Source: CAZRHH01 sp964599885
GTDB taxonomy: Bacteria > Chloroflexota > Dehalococcoidia > DSTF01 > JACRBR01
Assembly: GCA_964599885.1 (NCBI GenBank)
Contig: CAZRHH010000005.1
Span: 26,919 to 90,918, forward strand
Direction of reading: 5' to 3'
Length of the DNA stretch: 64,000 nucleotides
Of this stretch, positions 49,784-60,644 are shown piece after piece; position 1 is the stretch's first letter; each line of letters starts with the position of its first letter. Below the pieces are notes generated by a model, which was not told the origin of the DNA, did no database searches, and saw only the letters and a list, made by a program, of their open reading frames with translations. Made by a program: the position numbers and the translations under genes.

Positions 49784-50845
49784 ATGAGACCGCACCTCGC
49801 CCTTCTGGTGTTCGGCGTCCTGACGGCGCTGCTCGTCCCAACGCTCCTCGCCCGCGCGCAATCCGCTCCGCCGAACGACGACTTCGCCGGCTACACCTTC
49901 TTCGGAATCTCGGCGCTGAGCCCAACGTTCACCGACACGACATCCACCGTCGGCGCCACGCTAGAGTCTGGCGAACCCGTCTGTACCGAGGGCGGAGGCG
50001 CCACCGTTTGGTACGTCTTCTATCCTGACGTACCGGGGGAGATCGTCGTCGACACGGCCGGAAGCGATTTTGGCACGACCGTCGCCGTCTATCGCATTAC
50101 CGACTTCGCGCCCTCACCGCCAGGTGGAAGTCTTGAGGAGATCACCTGTACGGGCGGCCCTTCATCGAGTCGTGCGGAATTCACCGCCCAGAGCGGCATG
50201 GGTTTGTACGCAATTCAGATTGGTGGCTTCAACGGCGAATCCGGAACACTGCGACTTAACGTCTCGTGCGAACGCGGCTGCCCGCCCTACAACGACGCCA
50301 TTGCCCTCGCACCACATGTGTTCGAGGTCCCGTACAGGGACGAGGTCCGCACGGTCGACGCGACCACCGAAGCCGGCGAGCCCCTGCCGTGCGGCGGCAT
50401 CGGCAGGACAGTCTGGCAGCGGATCGAAACCAGCGAGTCCGCCGGTCACGTCATCGGCGTCCAGGCGACCGCGGACTTCACGCCCGTGATCGCGGTCTAC
50501 AAACAGAGCGATGAATCGATCTCGCCCCCGCCCGGCGCGCTGGCTCTGCTGACATGCCGCGTCCCCGAACCGGGTACGCGGTCTCTGAACGTCGGCTTCA
50601 CGACCGAGGCGTATACCATCTACTACGTCCAAACCGGCGGCACCAACGCCGCGGGTGGCATGGTCGGAATCACCATCACGTGCTCGACCGAGGTGTGCCG
50701 CTTCGTCGGCGACTCGCCGACGCCAGACACGGACGGCGGCCACGGACTCGACGACCCCGGTCGTGGCGGATCTGGCACGATCGTACTGCCGGAGACGGGC
50801 TCCGGCGGATACCTTGCGGATGAAGCGCCGAAGCCCCAGTTCTGA
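49784..50845 (+). CDS. Secreted protein with two PPC-like domains and a terminal LPETG
   Basis: The signal peptide MRPHLALLVFGVLTALLV-PTLLARA is followed by two homologous ~150-residue beta domains. Domain 1 starts APPNDDFAGYTFFG with T-L-E-S-G-E-P-V-C-T-E-G; domain 2 starts CPPYNDAIALAPHVFEVPYR with T-T-E-A-G-E-P-L-P-C. Both resemble pre-peptidase C-terminal (PPC) type sandwiches with disulfides. After a Gly/Asp-rich linker the chain ends V-L-P-E-T-G-S-G-G-Y-L-A-D-E with no membrane helix. ATG 49784 is preferred over the ORF start at 49667. It is probably surface-exposed. Function unknown. Confidence 0.7.
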   Translation: MRPHLALLVFGVLTALLVPTLLARAQSAPPNDDFAGYTFFGISALSPTFTDTTSTVGATLESGEPVCTEGGGATVWYVFYPDVPGEIVVDTAGSDFGTTVAVYRITDFAPSPPGGSLEEITCTGGPSSSRAEFTAQSGMGLYAIQIGGFNGESGTLRLNVSCERGCPPYNDAIALAPHVFEVPYRDEVRTVDATTEAGEPLPCGGIGRTVWQRIETSESAGHVIGVQATADFTPVIAVYKQSDESISPPPGALALLTCRVPEPGTRSLNVGFTTEAYTIYYVQTGGTNAAGGMVGITITCSTEVCRFVGDSPTPDTDGGHGLDDPGRGGSGTIVLPETGSGGYLADEAPKPQF

Positions 50846-50855
50846 CTTCGGCGCG

Positions 50856-51320
50856 CTACGGCTCGAGACCCATCGCGGCGGCAGCCTCCCGACGCTTGAA
50901 CTTGCGCCGGGTATCGCGCGGGGCCACAGCCTCACCGCAGTGATCGCACATGCTGACGAGCTTCACATCGTGCCCGCACTCATCGTGGACGATGCTCAGT
51001 CCGTCGTACAGGTGCTTGCCGCCCCACTCCACCAGCGCCTGCAGCACCGTGTACAGCCCCTGTCCCTTGCGCGTCAGCTTGTACCGCGCGCGCGGCGGGT
51101 GCTCCTCGTAAAACTCCCGCTCGACGACGCCATGCGCCTCGAGGAGCTTGAGTCGATCCGACAGCACGTTCGGCGCGATGCCCGCGAGAGACTGAGACAG
51201 CTCGACGTACTTCCGCGGCCCAAGCGCCAACAGATCACGCACGATCAGCAATGTCCACCGATCGCCGACGACGTCCAACGTCTTCGCCACCGGACACGGC
51301 AACCCATAATCCTTAGCCAT
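50856..51320 (-). CDS. HxlR-family transcriptional regulator with C-terminal Cys cluster
   Basis: This 154-residue regulator has the HxlR winged helix: C-P-V-A-K-T-L-D-V-V-G-D-R-W-T-L-L-I, the recognition helix in A-P-N-V-L-S-D-R-L-K-L-L-E and wing H-P-P-R-A-R-Y-K-L-T. An added C-terminus contains H-D-E-C-G-H-D and M-C-D-H-C-G-E, which could bind zinc or sense thiols. HxlR proteins often control stress or aldehyde responses. Target genes are unknown; the neighbours do not say. Confidence 0.82.
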   Translation of the reverse strand: MAKDYGLPCPVAKTLDVVGDRWTLLIVRDLLALGPRKYVELSQSLAGIAPNVLSDRLKLLEAHGVVEREFYEEHPPRARYKLTRKGQGLYTVLQALVEWGGKHLYDGLSIVHDECGHDVKLVSMCDHCGEAVAPRDTRRKFKRREAAAAMGLEP

Positions 51321-51428
51321 CTGTAGCCTCCATGTTCAGGGTACGATCGCCGCTATCGTTTTGCAAGTGACCGCACCTCGTCCGTCATCTCACGCTTCTT
51401 CAGGCGCCGAACCGCGTTCTTTGGTCGG

Positions 51429-51469
51429 TTCTGTGTTCTCTGCTCTTTGCTCTCTGTTCTCTGTTCTCG
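51429..51469. repeat. TTCTCTG-type tandem repeat upstream of glnA
   Basis: This run of TTCTGTG/TTCTCTG/TTGCTCTC/TTCTCTG units ends in TTCTCG. It matches the units at 41515-41548. It lies in the glnA leader region, upstream of TACAAT at 51547. Confidence 0.55.
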
Positions 51470-51576
51470 GGCACAACCGTGTTAAGACTGCATTACGCCA
51501 CCGTCAGGTGACGCGCCCGCCTCACAATCCGCTCACCCCCGGTCGATACAATGACGCCGAACAACAGGGAGAACAG

Positions 51577-52905
51577 ATGCTCGACGACCAGAAAGACTTC
51601 GTACTTCAGAGCTGCCGCGATCAGGACATCAAGTTCATCCGGCTCTGGTTCACCGACATCCTCGGTTCACTCAAGAGCTTCGCGATCACCGTCGAAGAAC
51701 TCGAAGAAGCGCTCGCCGATGGCCAGGGCTTCGACGGATCAAGCATCGAAGGCTTCGCTCGCGTCGACGAGTCCGACATGATCGCCATGCCCGACCCCGC
51801 CACGTTCCAGGTACTGCCGTGGCGTCCGCGCGAACGCGGCGTCGCCCGCATGTTCTGCGACATCCAGCACCCCGACGGATCGCCCTTCGTCGGCGACCCC
51901 CGCTACGTGCTCAAGCGACAGCTCAAGCGCGCCGCCGATCTCGGCTTCACGTTCTACGTCGGCCCCGAACTCGAGTTCTTCTACTTCAAGTCGTCCGAAG
52001 CGCCCGAGGGCCTCGACAAGGGCGGCTATTTCGACCTCACCCCGCTCGACGTTGCCAGCGATCTCCGTCGCCAAACAGTCCTGACACTCGAAGAGATGGG
52101 CATCGGCGTCGAGTTCAGCTTTCACGAAGCGTCGCCGAGCCAGCACGAGATCGACCTACGCTACACCGACGCGCTGACCATGGCCGACAACGCGATGACG
52201 TACCGCCTCGTCGTCAAGGAAGTGGCGCTCGCCAACGGCGCCTACGCAACCTTCATGCCGAAACCGCTCGCCGCCGAGAACGGGTCCGGCATGCACACGC
52301 ATCAGTCGCTCTTCAAAGGGGACACCAACGCCTTCTTCGACGAAAACGACGAGTACCACCTGTCGCCGATCGCGAAATCGTACATGGCCGGCATGCTGCG
52401 CCACGCGCCTGAGTTCACGCTGGTCACCAACCAGTGGATCAACAGCTACAAGCGCCTCGTGCCCGGCTACGAAGCGCCCGTCTACACAACGTGGGCACGG
52501 CGCAACCGCTCCGACCTGATCCGCGTCCCCGAATACCGCGCCGGCCGCGAAGCAGCGACCCGTATTGAGTACCGCGCGCCCGACGCCGCCTGCAACCCAT
52601 ACCTCGCGTTCGCCGTCATGCTCGCCGCCGGCCTCGAAGGCATCGAGCGAGAGTACCCGCTCGGCCCCCCGACGGAGGACAACGTCTTCGAACTCGGCGA
52701 GGAGGGCCGGCACGCCCGCGGCATCGAAACGCTCCCCGGCAGCCTGAAGGAAGCGATCGAAGCATTCGGCGCCAGCGACTTCGCCCGCCGCGCTCTCGGC
52801 GATCACGTCTTCGAGAGCCTGCTGCGCAACAAGACGATCGAGAACGACGCCTTCCGCAAACACGTCACCGACTTCGAAATGGACCGCTACCTGGCCGTGC
52901 TGTAG
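51577..52905 (+). CDS. glnA: Glutamine synthetase type I
   Basis: This 442-residue enzyme makes glutamine from glutamate, ammonia and ATP. Diagnostic motifs are W-F-T-D-I-L-G, D-G-S-S-I-E-G-F, the metal Glu in V-G-P-E-L-E-F-F, E-N-G-S-G-M-H-T-H-Q-S, N-S-Y-K-R-L-V-P-G-Y-E-A-P and the end R-I-E-Y-R-A-P-D-A. The adenylylation-type tail Tyr segment is not seen; the length is that of the GSI-alpha group. ATG 51577 has GGGAG in front; a TACAAT -10 candidate is at 51547. Regulation is not shown by the sequence. Confidence 0.96.
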   Translation: MLDDQKDFVLQSCRDQDIKFIRLWFTDILGSLKSFAITVEELEEALADGQGFDGSSIEGFARVDESDMIAMPDPATFQVLPWRPRERGVARMFCDIQHPDGSPFVGDPRYVLKRQLKRAADLGFTFYVGPELEFFYFKSSEAPEGLDKGGYFDLTPLDVASDLRRQTVLTLEEMGIGVEFSFHEASPSQHEIDLRYTDALTMADNAMTYRLVVKEVALANGAYATFMPKPLAAENGSGMHTHQSLFKGDTNAFFDENDEYHLSPIAKSYMAGMLRHAPEFTLVTNQWINSYKRLVPGYEAPVYTTWARRNRSDLIRVPEYRAGREAATRIEYRAPDAACNPYLAFAVMLAAGLEGIEREYPLGPPTEDNVFELGEEGRHARGIETLPGSLKEAIEAFGASDFARRALGDHVFESLLRNKTIENDAFRKHVTDFEMDRYLAVL

Positions 52906-52930
52906 CCGGATCAACGGCAAGCTGGAAGAA

Positions 52931-53159
52931 CGGACGTAGCCGCGGAGCTTTAGCTCCGCCGGACTCCGAAACGCCGGATGCGCTCACGTACAACGGATGT
53001 AGCGGCGGAGCTGAAGCTCCGCCGGACGCCGAACCGCCGGATGCGCGTTCATACACAACGTCAACGCTGCGGCCCAGCCGGAACGCGAACCTGCGCTACC
53101 GCCCGACGGATGTAGCTGCGGAGCTCTAGCTCCGCCGGACGCCGAGCCGCCGGATGCGC
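52931..53159. repeat. Three copies of a 53-bp palindromic dispersed repeat
   Basis: Copies at 52931-52983, 52994-53046 and 53107-53159 have the plan CGGACGTAGC, then the palindrome GCGGAGCT-NNAG-CTCCGC, then CGGAC-CCGA-CGCCGGATGCGC. They lie in one orientation between glnA and the GNAT gene. A fourth copy is upstream of the GNAT gene at 53744. The core stem is nearly perfect. The function is unknown; REP-like. Confidence 0.8.
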
Positions 53160-53195
53160 GCCGTCACCACCGCCAACACCCGAACTACGACCGGA

Positions 53196-53696
53196 TCAAT
53201 CCCAACCATTCCCGCGATCTGTCGCCGCCGACTTCGCCAGCGCCGCTAGCACATCGCCCGCCAGCCGAAACGTCGTCCATTCATCCATCCCCGTCGCGCC
53301 CAGCGATCGATAGAACGCGATCGACGGCTCGTTCCAGTCCAGCACCGCCCACTCCAGCCGTCCGCATCCGCGCTGCATCGCCAGCGCCGCCAGATGCGCC
53401 AGCAGCGCCCTGCCGTGCCCGCCACCACGATGCTCCGGGCGGACGAACAGATCCTCGAGATACAACCCCGGCTTCGCGAGAAACGTCGAGTAGTTGTGAA
53501 AGAAAAGGGCAAACCCAACCACGACGCCATCCTGCTCGGCGAGCACTACCTCTGCGTATCGCCGCTCACCGAAGAGATGCTCGCGCAGTTCGTGCTCGTC
53601 GAGCATGACCTCGTGCGCCAGCCGCTCGTACTCAGCCAGCGCGCGAATCAACTCCGCGATCGTCGCAATGTCGTCCCGTGTCGCCGCGCGAATCAT
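53196..53696 (-). CDS. GNAT-family N-acetyltransferase between direct repeats
   Basis: This 166-residue GNAT protein has the acetyl-CoA loop V-R-P-E-H-R-G-G-G-H-G-R-A-L-L and the final R-L-E-W-A-V-L-D-W-N-E-P-S-I-A-F-Y, as in the spermidine/diamine acetyltransferase (SAT) group. ATG 53696 is chosen over the ORF start at 53729. Copies of a 53-bp repeat flank it on both sides in the same orientation, so it may be part of a mobile or duplicated block. The substrate is unknown. Confidence 0.85.
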   Translation of the reverse strand: MIRAATRDDIATIAELIRALAEYERLAHEVMLDEHELREHLFGERRYAEVVLAEQDGVVVGFALFFHNYSTFLAKPGLYLEDLFVRPEHRGGGHGRALLAHLAALAMQRGCGRLEWAVLDWNEPSIAFYRSLGATGMDEWTTFRLAGDVLAALAKSAATDRGNGWD

Positions 53697-53743
53697 CCGC
53701 CGATCGTAGCAGCGCCCGATCGACGGCAACAGCGTCGCTCGAT

Positions 53744-53810
53744 CCGACGTAGCCGCGGAGCTTCAGCTCCGGCGGGCATCAAACGCCGGATGCGCCCCGT
53801 TTCGGGCGCA
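53744..53810. repeat. Fourth copy of the 53-bp repeat joined to a second hairpin
   Basis: 53744-53795 follows the plan of the 52931 repeats but with GCGGAGCTTCAGCTCCGGCGG. Its end TGCGC continues as TGCGCCC (53791-53797), which pairs with GGGCGCA (53804-53810). This second hairpin resembles the 3272 family. Confidence 0.7.
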
Positions 53811-53843
53811 CGCCTCGATTCAACAACCAGGCGTCACTCGAAC

Positions 53844-54656
53844 TTACGCAGCGCTCGGCACACGCCGCCGCTTGTCCCTCGGCACGGCACAGCCGGTCCG
53901 CCGTCGCGCACCACCCCGCAACCCCCGTTTCGCCCCCGTTCCCGTAGCCGCCAGTAGCTCGCCGATTGCGCGGTACACCTGCGGATTGACGATCATCCCG
54001 ATGTGCGTGCCCGCCACCTCAATCTGCCCGGCGTTCCCGCCGCGGGTACACGTTCTCCAATCGACGATCCCATCACGCTTCGAGAAGATGGATGTCTCGC
54101 CGACGGTCGTCGGCAGTTCCGCCTGAAGTTCGATCATGCAGCTTCCGTTGCACGAACCCCGTAGCCGCTCCGCCGCCGTGACCACGATCGGATGCACCTT
54201 CATCCCCTGCACGGGCGAACCGAGCGTGATCACCTGCGCGACCCGATCCGGCCACCGCGCAGCAAGCCCACGCGCCAGCATGCCGCCCAGGCTGTGCCCG
54301 ATCACCGTCACCCTCGCGCCGGTCTCCGCGTACGCACGGTCAAGGGTGCGACGAAGCTTCTTGATCGTCGCGTCCGGGCAACCCACGTTGCGGCCGATCT
54401 CCGCGTAATACGGCACATAGCCCATGCGCTTGAGCCACGCGTGCAACTCAAACATCGATGCGTCGGACGCCATAAACCCGGGAATCAGCATCACGCCTTG
54501 TCCCTCGCCGCGCTCAACTCCGACGCCCGCATACACCGGCGAGTAGTGCAACGATAGCCAGTCCAGCCCGGCGAACGCCTCGCGCCAGATCGGCAATCGC
54601 GCGCTTACGTCGCGCCGGTCGTATGCCGTTCCTCCCGAAGTTGTGTGGTGCGGCAT
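53844..54656 (-). CDS. Alpha/beta-hydrolase, lipase/esterase-like
   Basis: This 270-residue hydrolase has the nucleophile elbow V-I-G-H-S-L-G-G-M-L and, before it, V-M-L-I-P-G-F-M-A-S-D-A-S-M-F-E-L. The acid is likely in S-K-R-D-G-I-V-D-W and the base His in A-G-T-H-I-G-M, giving Ser-Asp-His. No signal peptide is seen. The last ~30 residues are Arg-rich and unconserved. Related proteins act on lipids or short esters; the substrate is unknown. It is separated from nuoN by about 220 bases. Confidence 0.8.
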   Translation of the reverse strand: MPHHTTSGGTAYDRRDVSARLPIWREAFAGLDWLSLHYSPVYAGVGVERGEGQGVMLIPGFMASDASMFELHAWLKRMGYVPYYAEIGRNVGCPDATIKKLRRTLDRAYAETGARVTVIGHSLGGMLARGLAARWPDRVAQVITLGSPVQGMKVHPIVVTAAERLRGSCNGSCMIELQAELPTTVGETSIFSKRDGIVDWRTCTRGGNAGQIEVAGTHIGMIVNPQVYRAIGELLAATGTGAKRGLRGGARRRTGCAVPRDKRRRVPSAA

Positions 54657-54879
54657 CGTCGTCCTCCGTTCGTATCCCGCCTATGTAATGGTAGGCAGCG
54701 GACGCAGCCATTGGCGATGGATCGGGCAACAATTACCGCGATCGCCCGCTGACAGAGCAGTAACAATGAGATGCAAATGCGATGCCCGGCACCGCTCAAC
54801 GAACGGTTGTAACGACAACGGCCAGCGAGAGCCGCCGCGAACGCAGCGCTAGCGGCTACCCCAGTGCTCGGATGTTGGG

Positions 54880-56325
54880 TCAGACGAAGAGGAACGCCGT
54901 CGCGTTGTCGATTACATCGAAGAGTTGCTGCGGATACAGGCCGACGTAGAACACGCCGACTATCATCGCCACCGCCAGCCCCTGCATCAGGTACGGCACA
55001 TCGAGCGTGGTACTGCCTTCGTGCGGCGTGCTGACGAACGCCTCGCGCATCACCTGCAGGTAGTAGTACAGCGAGATCACGCTCGTGACGACGCCGATCG
55101 CCGCCAGCCAGATATACCCTTCGTTGGTCGCCGCCTGGAACAGAATGAACTTCGTCACGAACCCTGCGAACAGCGGTAGCCCTGCGAGCGAAAACAGCGC
55201 GCCGGCAAGCACCCCCGCGAGCAACGGCGCCCGTTCGCGCATACCGCGGAAGTCGCTGATCTCCTCGCTATCGTTCATGTGCGTCCACGCGATGATCACC
55301 ACGAAGATCGCAAGATTCGACAACATGTACCCCGTAAGGTGCAGCACGATCGCCGACGCCGTGTCGTGCGACAGCCCGGCGATGCCCATCAGCATGTAGC
55401 CGACTTGTCCGATCGACGAGTACGCCATCAGCCGTTTGATGTTGTGCTGCTGCAGCGCCACCAGATTCCCGAAGATCATCGTCGCCGCCGCCACGCCCGC
55501 GATCATCCAGCTCCAATCATCGTGGACGACCTCAAACGCGCCGCTGAACAGCCGCAGCAGCAGCGCGAATCCCGCCGCCTTCGACGTTGTCGACAGATAG
55601 GCGGTGACGGCCACCGGTGCACCTTCATACGCATCCGGCGTCCACATGTGGAACGGCACTGCCGCCACCTTGAACCCGAGCCCGGCGATAATTAGCACAA
55701 GTCCCATCAGCAGCGCGAACTCGTAGTCCTCCGTGCCAGTAGCGAGCGACGCCGAGATGTCGTCGTAATACGTCGAACCCGTGATCCCGTAGATCAGGCT
55801 CAACCCGTACAGAAACATTGCCGACGAAAACGCACCCAGCAGCAGATACTTGAGTCCGGCTTCGTTCGACCGCTTGTCCAGCTTCGCGTACGAAACGAGG
55901 ATGTACAGGCTGAAACTCAACAGCTCGAGCGAGAGATACGCCGTCATCAACTCGCGCGACGCAGCCATACCAACCGCGCCGATCGTCGAAAGAATGATCA
56001 GCCCGTAGTATTCGCCCGGATGCCTTAGCCGATCCTCGACGAACTTGCCGGATGCCAGGCAGACGACACCGGCAATCGCCATGAAGAACACGCGAAAGTA
56101 CGTTGTGTAGTTATCGATCGCGATGATCCGCGCGAAATCGCTTTCGACGTCGATCCACGCCATCGAGATGCCCGCCGTAGCGAACAGCCCCGCCGCCGCT
56201 ACATACGACAGCCACGTCTTGCGCAACTGCGGCATGAACAAATCGAGCCCGACGACGAGTACGACCAGCCCGCCGAGAATGAACTCCGGGATGAACAGCG
56301 TGTAATCGAAGTTCAGCTCGCTCAT
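54880..56325 (-). CDS. nuoN: NADH-quinone oxidoreductase subunit N
   Basis: This antiporter-like membrane subunit of complex I has 481 residues and about 14 helices. Key motifs are V-P-F-H-M-W-T-P-D-A-Y-E-G-A-P (helix 7-8 loop) and the helix 8 Lys region S-T-T-S-K-A-A-G-F-A. Its start overlaps the nuoM stop by four bases (ATGA). It is the last gene of the nuo cluster on this strand. Confidence 0.95.
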   Translation of the reverse strand: MSELNFDYTLFIPEFILGGLVVLVVGLDLFMPQLRKTWLSYVAAAGLFATAGISMAWIDVESDFARIIAIDNYTTYFRVFFMAIAGVVCLASGKFVEDRLRHPGEYYGLIILSTIGAVGMAASRELMTAYLSLELLSFSLYILVSYAKLDKRSNEAGLKYLLLGAFSSAMFLYGLSLIYGITGSTYYDDISASLATGTEDYEFALLMGLVLIIAGLGFKVAAVPFHMWTPDAYEGAPVAVTAYLSTTSKAAGFALLLRLFSGAFEVVHDDWSWMIAGVAAATMIFGNLVALQQHNIKRLMAYSSIGQVGYMLMGIAGLSHDTASAIVLHLTGYMLSNLAIFVVIIAWTHMNDSEEISDFRGMRERAPLLAGVLAGALFSLAGLPLFAGFVTKFILFQAATNEGYIWLAAIGVVTSVISLYYYLQVMREAFVSTPHEGSTTLDVPYLMQGLAVAMIVGVFYVGLYPQQLFDVIDNATAFLFV

Positions 56326-57827
56326 GAGACTCCCGGCAGATTACGCACGGACTCCTGGATGCGGTCGATGAATGGCGCCGGCCACAACCCCATGAAGAGC
56401 ATGAACGAAAGCATCAGCACCGCCGTGCCGCGCTCCAGGTACGTCATCTCCTTCAAGTCCGACCACTTCTCGTTGAACGGCCCGAAGAACGACATCGCCA
56501 TCATCCGCAGGATGTACACCGCCGTCATCATCGCCGCGAAGATGCCAAGCGCCGCCGCCCACGGATACGTTCGGAACGCGCCAACAAACACGTGGAACTC
56601 CGCAACAAATCCCGCCAGCCCCGGCAATCCAAGCGACGCCAGCCCCGCGATCCCAAAGAACCACACGAACAGCGGCATCCGGTGGATCAATCCACTGAAC
56701 AGCGTCATGTCGCGCGTGTGCGCCTGGTCGTACACAGAACCCACCATCGCGAAGAACATCGCCGTCATCACACCGTGCGCGAACATCTGCAGCACGCCGC
56801 CCGTCACGCCGATCGGGTTCATCGTCGCCAGGCCGATCAGCACCAGCCCCATGTGGCTCACCGACGAATACCCGATCATGTACTTGAAGTCGCGCTGCGC
56901 CGTCGCCGCGAACGCGCCGTACACAACGTTTGCTGTCGCCAGCACCATCAACCCCGGCATCCAGAACGTCGCGCCTTCCGGCAGCAACTGAATGCCGAGG
57001 CGGATGATGCCGAACGCGCCAAGCTTCATCAGCACGCCCGCGTGAAGCATCGAAACCGCCGTCGGCGCCGAGACGTGACCGTCCGGCGACCACGTGTGGA
57101 ACGGCCACAAGCCAGCTAGCACGCCGCAGCCGATTACGAAGAGCGGGAAGACGATCTTCTGAAAGTTCTCGTCGAAGCTGTACGCGTACAGCGTCCGAAG
57201 ATCGAACGTGCCCTGACCCGCCTCGTTGAACACAGCGAATATGCCGATAAAGATCAGAATCGATGCCGCCACCAGCATGATCGTCAGCTTCATCGCGCTG
57301 TATTCCTTAGTGCGCGTGAACGTCGGGAACGTGGTGCTCGATCCCCAAACCGCGATCAGCAGGTACATCGGCAATACGGCCACCTCGTACCAGAAGAAGA
57401 AGAAGAAAAGGTCGAGCGCCGTGAACGTGCCATACACGCCCGACACCAGCACCCAGAACAGGATGAAGAAGTCCTTGTTGTGATGCTCGATCTTCCATGA
57501 GATCAGCGCGCCACCGAACGCGACGATGCCCGTCAGCAGCACCATCGGCGCCGCGATGCCGTCGATGCCAAACATCAGCGAGATGCCGTTCTCGCCGAGG
57601 AACCCCACGTTCTCGAGCCAGTTCAGCCGTTTCAGAAACTGATACTGTTCACCGCTGTTCACTTCGTAGACGAAAAAGATGTACGTGGAGATCGCGAACA
57701 GCACGGCGCCCACGAGCGCGCTCAGCCAGCGGACGATGTCCTTCCGTTCATCCGGGATCAGCAGGATGACAAGCGCCGCCACGAGCGGAATGCCCACCGT
57801 CGCAATCAGCCAGTAACCCGAATCCAT
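56322..57827 (-). CDS. nuoM: NADH-quinone oxidoreductase subunit M
   Basis: This antiporter-like proton-pumping subunit of complex I has 501 residues. The helix 7-8 segment is F-H-T-W-S-P-D-G-H-V-S-A-P-T-A-V-S-M-L, with the downstream K-L-G-A-F-G-I-I-R. The N-terminal 25 residues form the first helix (YWLIATVGIPLVAALVILL). It starts 46 bases after the nuoL stop and is coupled to nuoN. Confidence 0.95.
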   Translation of the reverse strand: MDSGYWLIATVGIPLVAALVILLIPDERKDIVRWLSALVGAVLFAISTYIFFVYEVNSGEQYQFLKRLNWLENVGFLGENGISLMFGIDGIAAPMVLLTGIVAFGGALISWKIEHHNKDFFILFWVLVSGVYGTFTALDLFFFFFWYEVAVLPMYLLIAVWGSSTTFPTFTRTKEYSAMKLTIMLVAASILIFIGIFAVFNEAGQGTFDLRTLYAYSFDENFQKIVFPLFVIGCGVLAGLWPFHTWSPDGHVSAPTAVSMLHAGVLMKLGAFGIIRLGIQLLPEGATFWMPGLMVLATANVVYGAFAATAQRDFKYMIGYSSVSHMGLVLIGLATMNPIGVTGGVLQMFAHGVMTAMFFAMVGSVYDQAHTRDMTLFSGLIHRMPLFVWFFGIAGLASLGLPGLAGFVAEFHVFVGAFRTYPWAAALGIFAAMMTAVYILRMMAMSFFGPFNEKWSDLKEMTYLERGTAVLMLSFMLFMGLWPAPFIDRIQESVRNLPGVS

Positions 57828-57873
57828 GCGTCTCCTTCAGGCACGGCGCGCCGTACCATCCTGCGTCTCGATC

Positions 57874-59775
<1,902 letters not shown>

Positions 59776-59822
59776 GCCGAATCCAGCGATGGTCTAGCTC
59801 CCCTCAACCCCGCGGCGCGCGC

Positions 59823-60149
59823 TCACCACTTGAGCGCATTCACCTCGTCAACGTTCGCGGTCCCGCGGTTCCTGTACACACGAAGAATGATGCCGAGCGC
59901 CAGTCCGACTTCAGCCGCCGCGATGGCGATGATAAAGATCGCGAAGATGATCCCCGTGAACAACGACGGCGCCGTATACACCGCGAACGCCACCATATTG
60001 ATGCTCACGGCGTTCAGCATCAGTTCGACGGACATCAGGATCAGCACGGCGTTGCGGCGCGCAAGCACGCCGTACACGCCGATCGAGAACAGCACGCCCG
60101 ACAGCACCAGAAAATGCTGCAGCGGGATCTCAGCGGATACCGTCTCCAA
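59823..60149 (-). CDS. nuoK: NADH-quinone oxidoreductase subunit K
   Basis: This 108-residue three-helix subunit (MrpC-like) contains the channel Glu residues in V-L-I-L-M-S-V-E-L-M-L-N-A-V and A-I-A-A-A-E-V-G-L-A-L. It ends one base before the nuoJ gene's stop region, so nuoJ and nuoK are coupled. Confidence 0.95.
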   Translation of the reverse strand: METVSAEIPLQHFLVLSGVLFSIGVYGVLARRNAVLILMSVELMLNAVSINMVAFAVYTAPSLFTGIIFAIFIIAIAAAEVGLALGIILRVYRNRGTANVDEVNALKW

Positions 60150-60644
60150 CTAGCGCTCTCCCTCTTCCTGCATCGCGATCACGACCGCGCCGACCAGCGC
60201 TACCAGCAGCACGCCCGACGCGATCTCGAATGGCACGCCCCAGCGCGTGAACAACGCGTCGCCCAGCGCCGAGAACGAAACGACGCTGAGCGTGTCCGTA
60301 TTCCGCGGCCACTCTGTTTGCGTCCACATCGCGATGAATGCGCCCAGAAGGGCGATCGCCGCGACTGCCGCAAGCGGCTTCTGCGCGCCGTCGAGATCCT
60401 CTTCCATGTCGCGGACGCGGGTCAGCATCAGTGCGAACAACACCAGCACGGTCACCGCGCCGCCGTAAATCAGCACCTGCACCAGCGCCAGAAACTCCGA
60501 CGACAGCAGAATGTAAATCCCCGCCACGCCCAGCAGCGATGCGATCAACAGCAACGCCGCATAGACGGTACTCCGGATCAGCACCACGCCCAGGCCGCCG
60601 CCGACAACGAGCGCCGCCAGCAGATAGAAGAACACGAGCGTCAT
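60150..60644 (-). CDS. nuoJ: NADH-quinone oxidoreductase subunit J
   Basis: This 164-residue subunit has five helices and the V-Y-A-A-L-L-L-I-A-S-L-L-G-V-A helix with the pi-bulge region L-V-Q-V-L-I-Y-G-G-A-V-T-V-L. A family-typical central loop R-V-R-D-M-E-E-D-L follows. Its start overlaps the nuoI stop by four bases. Confidence 0.95.
   Translation of the reverse strand: MTLVFFYLLAALVVGGGLGVVLIRSTVYAALLLIASLLGVAGIYILLSSEFLALVQVLIYGGAVTVLVLFALMLTRVRDMEEDLDGAQKPLAAVAAIALLGAFIAMWTQTEWPRNTDTLSVVSFSALGDALFTRWGVPFEIASGVLLVALVGAVVIAMQEEGER

Noticed and set aside
52931..53159. CRISPR array
   Set aside because: Three 53-bp units have unequal spacers (10 and 60 bases) and a palindromic core; there are no cas genes.
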